Shown piece after piece: positions 6,362 to 13,084 of a DNA stretch of 13,084 nt. Origin of the DNA: Chitinophagaceae bacterium (GTDB taxonomy: Bacteria; Bacteroidota; Bacteroidia; Chitinophagales; Chitinophagaceae); assembly GCA_030151745.1 (NCBI GenBank), contig JASLDA010000524.1, positions 1 through 13,084 of the forward strand, given 5' to 3'. The position numbers were made by a program, and so were the translations under genes. The stretch's first letter is position 1. Every line of letters begins with the position of its first letter. A model generated the notes under the pieces. That model was not told where the DNA came from. It saw only the letters and a program-made list of their open reading frames with translations, and ran no database searches.

Positions 6362-7897
6362 ATGCAGAGCCATGTTCTTGACTACTTCGAGACCGGCGCG
6401 CTGGCCTCGCACCCCGGCAAGGTGGCGCTTGTTGATGGCGACGCTCGCTACACCTTCGCCCAACTGGCACTACGGGCCAAAAACTTCGCCGCCACCATCT
6501 TGGCGCGCTCCGCCGCGCTGAATCGGCCGGTGGCGGTCTTCTTGCCCAAGTGCGCGCAGACTGTGGCCGCCGACCTCGGCATCGTCTACAGCGGCAACTG
6601 CTATGCCAACCTCGACGTCAAGTCGCCGCCAGAGCGGCTCAAGGCCATCCTAAACAACCTCGGGGCCGAACTGGTCATCACCAGCGCGCCACTGGCGCCG
6701 CTGCTAGCCGATGCTGGTGTTGCCCCCGAGCACCTACTGCTGGCCGAAGACGTGGCCACCGACGTGCCGCGCTGGGACGCCGCCGTGCTGGAAGCTCGGC
6801 GAACCCAGGTGATCGACACCGACCCGCTTTGCATCATCCACACCTCTGGCTCGACCGGTGTGCCCAAGGGCGTGGCCCTGAACCACAAGTCCACCATCGA
6901 CTTCATGGATTGGGCCTTCGAGCGCCTCGGGCTGGGCGGCGGGGACACCATCGGCAGCCTCTCGCCGCTCTACTTCGACATCTACACGCTGGAGCTCTGG
7001 TACAGCCTCGCCAAGGGTGCGACGCTGGTGCTGCTGCCTGAGCAGCACGCGGCCTTCCCGGCGCAGTTGCTGGCACTGATGGCACAGGAGTCCGTCAGCT
7101 TCATCTTCTGGGTGCCGACCATCATGGTCAACATCGCCAACCAGGGCCTGCTGGAGAAGATCCCGCAGCCGGCGCTGCGCAAGGTGCTGTTCGCGGGCGA
7201 GGTGTTCCCAACCAAGCCGCTGAACCACTGGCGTCGCCAGTTGCCGCAGGCGATGTTCGTCAACCTGTACGGTCCGATCGAGATCACGGTGGACTGCACC
7301 TATTTCATCGTAGACCGCGACATGGCCGACGACGAGAAGCTGCCCATCGGCTTCCCCTGCCGCAATACCGACGTGCTGATCGTCAACGAGCACAACGGCC
7401 CGGCGCAGGTCAACGAGCACGGCGAGCTGTGCGTACGCGGCTCCTCGCTCGCGCTGGGCTACTGGAACAACCCCGAGCGCACCGCGCAGGCCTTTGTGCA
7501 GAACCCGCTGCACGCGCACTACCCGGAGCTGGTCTACCGCACCGGCGACCTGGTCTACCGCAACGAGCGTGGCGAGATCATGTTCGTCGGCCGCAAGGAC
7601 TACCAGATCAAGCACCAGGGCTACCGCATCGAGTTGGGCGAGATCGAGCACGCCGCGCTGCAACTGCCCGGCGTGCGCCACGCCTGCGTGGTCTACGACG
7701 CCCCCAACAAGGCCATCGTGCTGTACTTCGAGTCGGCGCACGACATCGCTGCTGCCGACATCCGCCGCCAGCTTGGCCGGCACCTGCCGAAGTACATGCT
7801 TCCCACCGTCATCGAGCGCGTCGCCCTCATGCCGCGCAACCCGAACGGCAAGATCGACCGCCTGGCGCTGTCGGCCGGCCGTGCGGCCCCAACCTGA
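6362..7897 (+). CDS. Stand-alone amino-acid adenylation enzyme (DltA-like AMP ligase)
   Basis: It should activate a carboxylic acid, probably an amino acid, as the adenylate and load it on a carrier protein. In the 511-residue form the adenylation core motifs appear in order: A3 TSGSTGVPKG (161-170), A5 NLYGPIE (301-307), A7 YRTGD (392-396), A8 GRKDYQIKHQGYRIELGEIE (410-429) and A10 NPNGKIDR with catalytic Lys497. Asp206, in YFDIYTLE, aligns with GrsA Asp235, which binds the substrate alpha-amino group and favours an amino acid over a fatty acid. FAGEVFPTKPLN resembles DltA. The A5 motif reads YGPIE where YGPTE is usual. The ATG at 6362 is preferred over an in-frame TTG at 6344; neither has a strong ribosome site. 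A carrier gene follows after 10 bp and is the likely acceptor. It has no condensation or carrier domain of its own. Confidence 0.9.
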   Translation: MQSHVLDYFETGALASHPGKVALVDGDARYTFAQLALRAKNFAATILARSAALNRPVAVFLPKCAQTVAADLGIVYSGNCYANLDVKSPPERLKAILNNLGAELVITSAPLAPLLADAGVAPEHLLLAEDVATDVPRWDAAVLEARRTQVIDTDPLCIIHTSGSTGVPKGVALNHKSTIDFMDWAFERLGLGGGDTIGSLSPLYFDIYTLELWYSLAKGATLVLLPEQHAAFPAQLLALMAQESVSFIFWVPTIMVNIANQGLLEKIPQPALRKVLFAGEVFPTKPLNHWRRQLPQAMFVNLYGPIEITVDCTYFIVDRDMADDEKLPIGFPCRNTDVLIVNEHNGPAQVNEHGELCVRGSSLALGYWNNPERTAQAFVQNPLHAHYPELVYRTGDLVYRNERGEIMFVGRKDYQIKHQGYRIELGEIEHAALQLPGVRHACVVYDAPNKAIVLYFESAHDIAAADIRRQLGRHLPKYMLPTVIERVALMPRNPNGKIDRLALSAGRAAPT

Positions 7898-7907
7898 AGC
7901 CATCGCC

Positions 7908-8135
7908 ATGCCCCTACTGATCGACATCCTGCGCGGCATCCGCCCCGAATCCGACTTCGCACAATCCACCGACTTCCTGACGGACGGCCTGCTGGACTCC
8001 TTTGACATGGTGGCGCTGGTATCCGGCCTAGACGAGGCCTACGGCATCTCCATCGACGGCCTGGACATCGTGCCGGAGCATTTCAGGAGCGCCGAGACCA
8101 TCGCGGCGCTCCTGAGGAAATACGGGGTGCAGTGA
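7908..8135 (+). CDS. Acyl/aminoacyl carrier protein (first of two)
   Basis: This is a 75-residue carrier protein. Ser31, in DGLLDSFDMV, is the predicted site for 4'-phosphopantetheine. The NGLLDS-like context resembles D-alanyl carrier protein DltC and other aminoacyl carriers more than fatty-acid AcpP, which usually reads LGADSLD. The C-terminal part (FRSAETIAALLRKYG) forms the usual last helix. The gene lies 10 bp after the adenylation gene and overlaps the ketosynthase start by one base (TGATG), so it probably receives the adenylated acid and passes it on. No phosphopantetheinyl transferase is in the window, so a housekeeping enzyme must activate it. Carrier identity is firm; pairing with the adenylation enzyme is inferred from position. 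Confidence 0.88.
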   Translation: MPLLIDILRGIRPESDFAQSTDFLTDGLLDSFDMVALVSGLDEAYGISIDGLDIVPEHFRSAETIAALLRKYGVQ

Positions 8136-9220
8136 TGGAGCTGAGCTTCCAAGGCAAGCGCATCGCGGGGCTGCTGACCGTCGTGCCCCGGCACGAGCAA
8201 TCTTTCGTTGACGACATGAAGGGCTTCAACTTCCCCGAGGCGCGCTCGCGCAAGCTGATGGAGGTTATGGGCTACGACCGGCACCGGCTGGTCGATGGTG
8301 AGGTGTGCGTGTCCGACCTCGCGGTAGCCGGGCTGGAGCACCTGTTCGCCCAAGGTGCGCTGGGCCGCGACGACTTCGATGCGCTGATCCTGGTGACACA
8401 AACGCCGGACTACCTGATGCCGCCCACGAGCAATGTCATCCAGGGGCGCCTACAGCTCAAGCAGGATCTGTTCTGCATGGACATTAACCAGGGCTGCGCC
8501 GGCTTCGTCGTCGGCCTGGTGCAGGCCTTCCTGCTGCTGGAACAACCCGCCATCAGCAGGGTGGTGCTGGTGAACGCCGACGTCATCAGCCGCAAGACCT
8601 CGTCCCAGGACCGCAACAGCTATCCGCTGATCGGCGACGCCGCGTCGATCACCGTCGTCGAGCGCGACGAATCAGCCGGCACCATCCACGCCAACATAAA
8701 AATGGACGGCCAGCGGCGCGAAGCGCTGATGATCCCAGCCGGCGGACTGCGGCTGCCGCATTCGCCGCAGACCGCGGCGCTGGAGGACGTCGGCGACGGC
8801 AACCTGCGCGCGCCGGACCATCTGCGCATGGACGGCTCGGCTGTGTTCAACTTCGTGCAGGTCGAGATACCGCCCATGATCACGGGCCTTCTGGCGCAGG
8901 CGGACATCGAGGCTGGTGCCGTGGACTGGTTTCTGTTCCACCAGCCCAACCGCTTCATGCTGCAGAAACTGGCCGACAAGATCGGTATCCCGCATGGCAA
9001 GGTACCGATGAACGTGGTCGAGAAGTATGGCAACAGCAGCGGCGTAACCATCCCGATGGCCATCGTCGAGAACCTGCGAGGTACGCTGCCGACGCAAGGC
9101 TTCCAGGTCTGCCTGGCGGGCTTCGGCGTGGGCCTGACCTGGGGTTCGATGCTGGTGCGTTTGGGCCCACTACGGTTCTGCGAGATGCTTGAATACGGCC
9201 CCAACGAATCAATCCCTTAG
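8135..9220 (+). CDS. 3-oxoacyl-ACP synthase III (FabH-like ketosynthase)
   Basis: KAS III enzymes condense a short acyl starter with malonyl-ACP to give a beta-ketoacyl-ACP. The catalytic triad is intact in the 361-residue protein: Cys121 (DINQGCAGFVVG), His269 (FLFHQPNRFMLQKL) and Asn300 (EKYGNSSGVTIPM). Length is slightly above typical FabH (about 320), in line with KAS III-like enzymes of glycan and natural-product loci. The ATG at 8135 is chosen because it overlaps the carrier stop by one base and has GGGG shortly before it; a GTG at 8132 would add one residue. Its place between two carrier-protein genes points to a dedicated short-chain synthase rather than housekeeping fatty-acid initiation. 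Flagellin-glycan islands use such enzymes to make 3-hydroxybutyryl groups. The starter could be acetyl-CoA or the acid on the first carrier. Confidence 0.92.
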   Translation: MELSFQGKRIAGLLTVVPRHEQSFVDDMKGFNFPEARSRKLMEVMGYDRHRLVDGEVCVSDLAVAGLEHLFAQGALGRDDFDALILVTQTPDYLMPPTSNVIQGRLQLKQDLFCMDINQGCAGFVVGLVQAFLLLEQPAISRVVLVNADVISRKTSSQDRNSYPLIGDAASITVVERDESAGTIHANIKMDGQRREALMIPAGGLRLPHSPQTAALEDVGDGNLRAPDHLRMDGSAVFNFVQVEIPPMITGLLAQADIEAGAVDWFLFHQPNRFMLQKLADKIGIPHGKVPMNVVEKYGNSSGVTIPMAIVENLRGTLPTQGFQVCLAGFGVGLTWGSMLVRLGPLRFCEMLEYGPNESIP

Positions 9221-9238
9221 AAAGACAGAGACTGGACG

Positions 9239-9460
9239 ATGGACAAGTTTTACGAACACCTGGGCGAACTGCTCGAAGTGGACGCAATCGACCCGGCGCA
9301 GCCGCTGGACAGCTACGAGAACTGGGACTCGCTCACCGTCATTTCCTTCATCGCCTCGCTCGACTCGGATTACGGCATCAACATGACGGCCAAGGACCTC
9401 GCGGCATTCGCCACCGCCGCCGACCTGTTCACCGAAGTCCAGCGCCGGAAAACCAAGTAG
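9239..9460 (+). CDS. Acyl carrier protein (second of two)
   Basis: This 73-residue protein carries Ser31 in SYENWDSLTVIS as the phosphopantetheine site. The WDSL context and the following helix (FIASLDSDYGINMT) are typical of small ACPs next to KAS III genes in glycan-modification loci, and differ from the LLDSF site of the first carrier. The C-terminus (AFATAADLFTEVQRRKTK) forms the last helix with a basic tail. It starts 18 bp after the ketosynthase, with only a weak purine-rich ribosome site (AAAGACAGAGA), and ends 2 bp before the next reductase. A sensible role is to carry malonyl or the growing beta-keto/beta-hydroxy chain while the first carrier holds the starter. That division of labour is inference. 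Confidence 0.88.
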   Translation: MDKFYEHLGELLEVDAIDPAQPLDSYENWDSLTVISFIASLDSDYGINMTAKDLAAFATAADLFTEVQRRKTK

Positions 9461-9462
9461 GC

Positions 9463-10224
9463 ATGCCCGGCCCCTTCGACCTGTCTGGGCGCCGCATCCT
9501 GGTGAGCGGCGCCGCATCCGGCATCGGTGCTGCGACCTGCGCCCGCGTGGCCGCCTTGGGTGCTCGGGTGCTGGCATTCGACCGCGACGAGGCCGGCCTG
9601 GCCGCACTGCTGGCCCAACTGCCCGGCGCTGGGCACGCTTCGCACGTCATGGACTTGCGCGAGGTCGAGGCCATCCCGGCAGCGATGGCTGCGTGCGCGG
9701 AACAGGGCGGCCCGCTGGACGGCCTGGTGCATGCCGCAGGTGTCTCTTCGGTGTCGCCCACTCGCCTGCTGTCGCCCAAGAACTACCGCGACGTGCTGGC
9801 CGTCAACACCGAGGCGGCGCTGGCGCTGCTGCGCGGCTTCCAGCACCGCAAGGTCTGCACCGAAGCTGGCGGCTCGGTGGTGCTGATCGCGTCCGTGATG
9901 GCGCTGGTGGGGTCGGTGGGCGCCAGCGCCTACTCGATGTCGAAGGCGGCATTGACCGGTCTGGCCAAGTCCGCCGCACTGGAGTTCGCGCCGCGCCGCA
10001 TCCGCATCAACTGCGTCGCGCCCGGTTTCGTGAAGACGCGGATGTACGACCAGGTGGCGTCGTCCTGGGATCCTGCGCAGCGCGAGCAGATCGAACGCGC
10101 CCACCCGCTGGGCCTGGGCGAGCCGGACGACGTGGCCAACGCCATCGCATTCCTGCTGGCCGACGCCAGCCGCTGGATCACCGGCAGCACGCTGGTGTGC
10201 GACGGCGGCTACACGGCGGTCTGA
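9463..10224 (+). CDS. Short-chain dehydrogenase/reductase (FabG-like), NAD(H)-type signature
   Basis: This is a classical SDR of 253 residues. The Rossmann motif reads SGAASGIG (15-22), the HAAG motif is at 90-93, and the catalytic Ser144, Tyr157 and Lys161 sit in the normal S-N12-Y-N3-K spacing (YSMSK). Asp40, at the end of the second strand (VLAFDRDEA), is the usual mark of NAD(H) preference. The PGFVKTRM loop and the ITGSTLVCDGGY tail are typical of FabG-like enzymes. Coming directly after the second carrier gene (2 bp gap), it likely acts on a carrier-bound beta-keto or beta-hydroxy acyl group. A sugar substrate is possible. Fully intact; precise substrate unknown. Confidence 0.88.
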   Translation: MPGPFDLSGRRILVSGAASGIGAATCARVAALGARVLAFDRDEAGLAALLAQLPGAGHASHVMDLREVEAIPAAMAACAEQGGPLDGLVHAAGVSSVSPTRLLSPKNYRDVLAVNTEAALALLRGFQHRKVCTEAGGSVVLIASVMALVGSVGASAYSMSKAALTGLAKSAALEFAPRRIRINCVAPGFVKTRMYDQVASSWDPAQREQIERAHPLGLGEPDDVANAIAFLLADASRWITGSTLVCDGGYTAV

Positions 10225-10237
10225 ACTTTCCAAAGCC

Positions 10238-10987
10238 ATGACCTCAGAAACCTGCACGCTGGTGACCGGCGCGTCCTCCGGCCTGGGCCGCGAAACGGCC
10301 GTCCGCCTATCCCGGCTCGGCCCCCTGCTGCTGCACGGCCGTGCCCTTGCGCGCCTGGAAGAGACCCGCGCGCTGTGCACCGACCCCGAACGGCACCACC
10401 TGTGGCTGCATGACCTCGCGGACATCGGCACTCTTGAGGAGAGCCTGCGCCAGACGTTGGTCGGGCAGGCGCTGCAGGTGGCGCGCTTCGTGCACTGCGC
10501 GGGCGTGCTGCAGGTCGGCCCGCTGCGCCTGCTCGAACGCGTGGCCATCGAGCGCACGATGAACGTCAACTGCCTGTCGGCCGTGGAGATCACCCGCCTG
10601 CTGGTGCGCAAGTCGGTCAATGCCAAGGCGCTGAGCGGCGTGGTGTTCGTCTCAAGCACCGCCAGCCAGTTCGGCGCCAAGGGTTTCAGCATCTACTGCG
10701 CCAGCAAGAGCGCCCTGGACGGCTATATGCGCGCACTGGCCGTCGAGCTGGCGCCGTCGGTGCGAGTCAACGCGGTACTGCCGGGCGCCGTACGCACCGC
10801 CATGACCGAACATATGTTCAGCGACCCCGACGTGGCTGCGCGCATGCAGCGGGACTACCCGCTGGGCGTGGGCGAGCCGTCCGACATCGCCGCAGCCGTG
10901 GAATTCCTGCTCTCCGACCAAGCGCGCTGGATCACCGGCCAGCAACTGGTGGTCGATGGCGGCCGCACAGTCAACATCAGCGGCTGA
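10238..10987 (+). CDS. Short-chain dehydrogenase/reductase (FabG-like), NADP(H)-type signature
   Basis: This is a second classical SDR, 249 residues, in tandem with the first (13 bp apart). It has TGASSGLG at 10-17, HCAG at 86-89, catalytic Ser140, Tyr153 and Lys157 (YCASK), and the C-terminal ITGQQLVVDGGR. The end of the second strand reads LLLHGR, with Arg35 where the first enzyme has Asp40; a basic residue there usually indicates NADP(H). The two proteins differ widely outside the motifs, so they are not a recent duplication. The likely role is reduction of the beta-ketoacyl-carrier made by the ketosynthase, with the other SDR acting at a different step or in the opposite direction. It lacks a strong ribosome site and probably relies on coupled translation. 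Confidence 0.88.
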   Translation: MTSETCTLVTGASSGLGRETAVRLSRLGPLLLHGRALARLEETRALCTDPERHHLWLHDLADIGTLEESLRQTLVGQALQVARFVHCAGVLQVGPLRLLERVAIERTMNVNCLSAVEITRLLVRKSVNAKALSGVVFVSSTASQFGAKGFSIYCASKSALDGYMRALAVELAPSVRVNAVLPGAVRTAMTEHMFSDPDVAARMQRDYPLGVGEPSDIAAAVEFLLSDQARWITGQQLVVDGGRTVNISG

Positions 10988-10992
10988 ACCTC

Positions 10993-11649
10993 GTGGTGCT
11001 ATCCAATCTCGTCATCATCAACGCTGGCGCCTTCGGGCGCGAAGTCCACGTATGGGCCCGGCAGGCGATCCAGGCCGGTGCGCCCTGGCGCATCAAGGGC
11101 TTCCTGGACAGCCGCCATGACGTGCTCGACGGCTTCGCCCCCGGCTCACCCATCCTGGCCGCACCGGAGGACTACGAGCCCGCGCCGGGCGATGTCTTCC
11201 TGTGCGCCGTGGGCGACCCGCAGCACAAGCGCAAGTACGCGACGCTGCTGGAGGAACGCGGCGCGGTATTCACGTCGCTGATCCACCCGACCGCGCTGAT
11301 CGGCCACAACGTGCGCATCGCGCCGGGCGCGATCATTTGCCCCATGACACAACTGTCCTGCGACATCGAGCTGGGCCGCCATGTCACGTTCGGCACGCTC
11401 AGCTCCGGCGCGCACGATGTGCGCATCGGCAGCTACAGCCAGGTCTGCGGCGGCTGCCAGATCAACGGCCACGCCACGCTGGGCGAGGGGGTTTTCCTTG
11501 GGGCCAACGTCACGGTGCTGCCGAATGCAAGGGTGGAAGACTGGGCCTACGCGGGCGCCGGCAGCGTCGTCCTGAAGCGCGTCAAGGCTCGTACAAAGGT
11601 TTTCGGCAATCCCGCCGTGAACATCGGAGAGGTGGGCCCCGCCGATTGA
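10993..11649 (+). CDS. NeuD/PglD-type left-handed beta-helix acyltransferase
   Basis: Family members N- or O-acylate sugars, normally using acetyl-CoA, on nucleotide-activated amino sugars (PglD) or sialic-type sugars (NeuD). The 218-residue protein has both expected parts: a small Rossmann-like N-terminal domain (residues 5-78, with INAGAFGREV near the start) and a hexapeptide-repeat beta-helix from about 95 on. His141, in SSGAHDVRIGSYSQV, matches the catalytic base of PglD. The end (AGAGSVVLKRVKARTKVFGNPA) closes the helix. The start is a GTG at 10993, five bp after the SDR stop; no ATG is available in frame nearby. As the last gene of the operon, it is the best candidate to transfer the acyl group made upstream onto the amino sugar. 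Use of an acyl-carrier donor instead of a CoA thioester would be unusual and is inference. Confidence 0.88.
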   Translation: MVLSNLVIINAGAFGREVHVWARQAIQAGAPWRIKGFLDSRHDVLDGFAPGSPILAAPEDYEPAPGDVFLCAVGDPQHKRKYATLLEERGAVFTSLIHPTALIGHNVRIAPGAIICPMTQLSCDIELGRHVTFGTLSSGAHDVRIGSYSQVCGGCQINGHATLGEGVFLGANVTVLPNARVEDWAYAGAGSVVLKRVKARTKVFGNPAVNIGEVGPAD

Positions 11650-11662
11650 AGTGGCAGCGCGA

Positions 11663-12865
11663 CTACATTAAGCCGAACGGCAGGACGATCTTCCTCACGT
11701 TCAGCGCGGACAGGCGCTTTACGATGGGCCGGTTGGCCTGCGGTGCGGTCACCAACATGACGGCCTGGCTCAAATCGTCGATCCGCTCAGTCCCCGCGAT
11801 CATCGGGCGGATCAGTGGCATGAACTTGCCCTGCTTGTACGGCGTGTCGTCAATGATGTAGCGAAGCATCGAAAAATCCGTCTCCGCAAAATAGGCCAGC
11901 AGCGAGGTGATGTCCGAAGCGCCGAATCCGAAGCACGGGCTTTCGGCGAAGTTCTCCTTAAGGAAGCGCATCGTCAAACGCAACGCGTCCTTGAAGTAGC
12001 GGTATTTCGCATCGAACTCGAGCAGCAAGGCGGCCGGGTCGGCACAGTCCACCGCGAAGGGCTCGGCCGCAGCCGACTTGTTCCACATCTGCAGCAGGTA
12101 GCCGGCCGTCTGCGAGTTGTTGAGTTCGCTGTATTCCAGGGCCATGCCATTGGCCCCCATCAGATTGAGCATGGACCGCACTGAAAAATAGTTCAGGTGC
12201 TCATGAATGATGTTGTGGAACGAGAGATTCTCGACCAGCAGCTCCAGACTCGGCACGCAGATCAGGTAGGACGAGCCTGCGCCAATCCTGGCGTTTAGGT
12301 CGGCCAGCACGCTGTTCAGCGCAGGGATGTGCTCGAAGACCTGGTCCGCAACCACCAGATCCGGCAGCGCCGGATCGAAATGCGGGATCTCGACGTCCTG
12401 GGAATAGCCGTTGATGAAGGTCACGCCCTCGACCGGCTCGGCCAGCGGCACGGGGTCGATGCCGATCCAGTGACGGGCCTTGATGCCCCCCACCCGGAAT
12501 GCCCGCATGAGCGAAAGATTGTTGCAGCCGATTTCGATGACGCGGTTGTACTGCTTGCCCTCGGCGAACTCCGCCGCCCGGCTCAGCAGCCAACGCTGAC
12601 GGGCGGTGACACCGACGCTACCGCTCGCATAGTCGTATTCCGGCGTATAGATACGAGACAAGGGGAATTCGGAAACTGCCTGCAGGTGCGAGCAGTCCTT
12701 GCAGGCATGCAGGGTGAAGTCCGCCAGATAACCGCTCCAGGAAGGCGACTTCAGGTAACGGGAGTTGAGCGGAAAATCGGGAAGATGCAGGACCTCGCGC
12801 AGGTCGGCGCTTCCACAGACATTGCATGCGTTCGGAGCATGCCTCGCAACGGCGTCTTCAATCAT
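11663..12865 (-). CDS. SAM-dependent C-methyltransferase (TylCIII/TcaB9-like, three-domain)
   Basis: The family C-methylates NDP-keto-sugars, typically at C3. The 400-residue protein has the expected order. The N-terminal zinc-binding domain has Cys14/Cys17 (CNVC) and Cys55/Cys58 (CKDC). The central SAM domain starts at RVIEIGCNN (108-116), and the C-terminal domain runs from about 305 with DDTPYKQGKFMPLI. The catalytic-region motif reads IIHEHLNYFS (219-228); TcaB9-type enzymes have YHEH, so the Tyr is Ile220 here while His221, Glu222 and His223 remain. SAM motif I (EIGCNNLSLM) also departs from the usual EIGSNDG, losing its last glycine. It may be an active variant with another substrate. 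The gene converges on the acyltransferase across 13 bp and follows another methyltransferase gene by 6 bp on the same strand, so those two are probably co-transcribed. GC content looks lower than in the other genes. Confidence 0.85.
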   Translation of the reverse strand: MIEDAVARHAPNACNVCGSADLREVLHLPDFPLNSRYLKSPSWSGYLADFTLHACKDCSHLQAVSEFPLSRIYTPEYDYASGSVGVTARQRWLLSRAAEFAEGKQYNRVIEIGCNNLSLMRAFRVGGIKARHWIGIDPVPLAEPVEGVTFINGYSQDVEIPHFDPALPDLVVADQVFEHIPALNSVLADLNARIGAGSSYLICVPSLELLVENLSFHNIIHEHLNYFSVRSMLNLMGANGMALEYSELNNSQTAGYLLQMWNKSAAAEPFAVDCADPAALLLEFDAKYRYFKDALRLTMRFLKENFAESPCFGFGASDITSLLAYFAETDFSMLRYIIDDTPYKQGKFMPLIRPMIAGTERIDDLSQAVMLVTAPQANRPIVKRLSALNVRKIVLPFGLM

Positions 12866-12871
12866 GTTGGG

Positions 12872-13084
12872 TCAGTTGATGAAGCGGAATTTCAATTCGC
12901 TGTCGGCCGTCGATTTCGCCTTGTTGCACTGGCCGATCGCGTTGTAGTGGATCGGGAAGAGATCGCGCCCGGGTGTTTCCAGGCTTTCGATCTGCACGTT
13001 GTCGAAGTCGCGCAGCAGCACCTTGAAGCCGTGTTCGGTGAAGCGCCAGCAGTCCGGGATCGGCCCGTGGATGCGCCAGTTCAG
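12872..13084 (-). CDS. C-terminal end of a class I SAM-dependent methyltransferase (partial)
   Basis: Only the last 70 residues are in the window; the gene continues past the right edge. The tail begins LNWRIHGPIPDCWRFTEHGF, followed by KVLLRDFDNVQIESL. The 'H-G-P/Y-x-D-x-x-R-F-T-x-x-G' pattern is common at the end of class I SAM methyltransferases of polysaccharide loci, where the residues follow the last strands of the Rossmann core. The stop is at 12874-12872, six bases before the start of the C-methyltransferase, so the two likely share a transcript. The SAM-binding motif is outside the window, so activity and target (sugar O-, N- or other methylation) cannot be judged. Confidence 0.7.
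   Translation of the reverse strand: MNWRIHGPIPDCWRFTEHGFKVLLRDFDNVQIESLETPGRDLFPIHYNAIGQCNKAKSTADSELKFRFIN

Noticed and set aside
6734..8008. Long open frame on the minus strand under the adenylation gene (424 codons)
   Set aside because: It is a shadow of the true gene, caused by high GC at third positions. Its translation is low-complexity Val/Ala/Arg/Gln-rich with no motif.
9370..10692. 440-codon minus-strand frame under the second carrier and the two SDR genes
   Set aside because: The plus-strand genes have complete catalytic motifs; this frame spans three of them and has no family signature.
12765..12947. Small plus-strand frame near the right end
   Set aside because: It runs antisense across the start of the C-methyltransferase and the end of the next methyltransferase, both supported by motifs; no ribosome site or homology was seen.

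Overview
The window is a dense, GC-rich (roughly two thirds G+C by eye) bacterial gene cluster with almost no non-coding DNA. Base composition, 4-nt ATGA gene overlaps and Gram-negative-type surface-sugar genes suggest a proteobacterium, possibly a betaproteobacterium. No ribosomal or housekeeping marker confirms this. There are 15 protein genes, the last cut by the right edge. I see no RNA genes, mobile elements or CRISPR arrays.

Region 1 (about 174-5553, + strand) reads as one operon: a CDP-glycerol glycerophosphotransferase-like protein with an N-terminal coiled coil, a TagD-type glycerol-3-phosphate cytidylyltransferase, a family 2 glycosyltransferase with a long helical N-terminus, a phytanoyl-CoA dioxygenase-like Fe(II)/2-oxoglutarate enzyme, and a DegT/VioA-like sugar aminotransferase. 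The first four are joined by ATGA start/stop overlaps. Together they suggest a glycan carrying glycerol phosphate and an amino sugar.

Region 2 (5590-6285, - strand) is one formyltransferase-fold gene facing the other way. It is head-to-head with region 3 across a 76-bp divergent gap that probably holds promoters.

Region 3 (6362-11649, + strand) is a second compact operon: a stand-alone amino-acid-type adenylation enzyme, a carrier protein, a FabH-like ketosynthase III, a second and different carrier protein, two short-chain dehydrogenases with opposite cofactor signatures, and a NeuD-type left-handed beta-helix acyltransferase. The simplest reading is a miniature NRPS/PKS-like line. It would build a short, possibly amino-acid-derived and beta-hydroxylated acyl group and attach it to an amino sugar, such as the one made by the region 1 aminotransferase.

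Region 4 (11663-13084, - strand) converges on region 3. It holds a TylCIII/TcaB9-type sugar C-methyltransferase with altered signature motifs and the C-terminal end of a second SAM methyltransferase.

The overall theme is biosynthesis and elaborate decoration of a surface glycan (flagellin glycan, O-antigen or capsule). The general layout recalls flagellin-glycosylation islands of Pseudomonas, which combine a VioA-like aminotransferase with ACP, ketosynthase III and reductase genes. The combination with an adenylation enzyme, a second carrier, a formyltransferase, a dioxygenase and CDP-glycerol genes is the unusual part.
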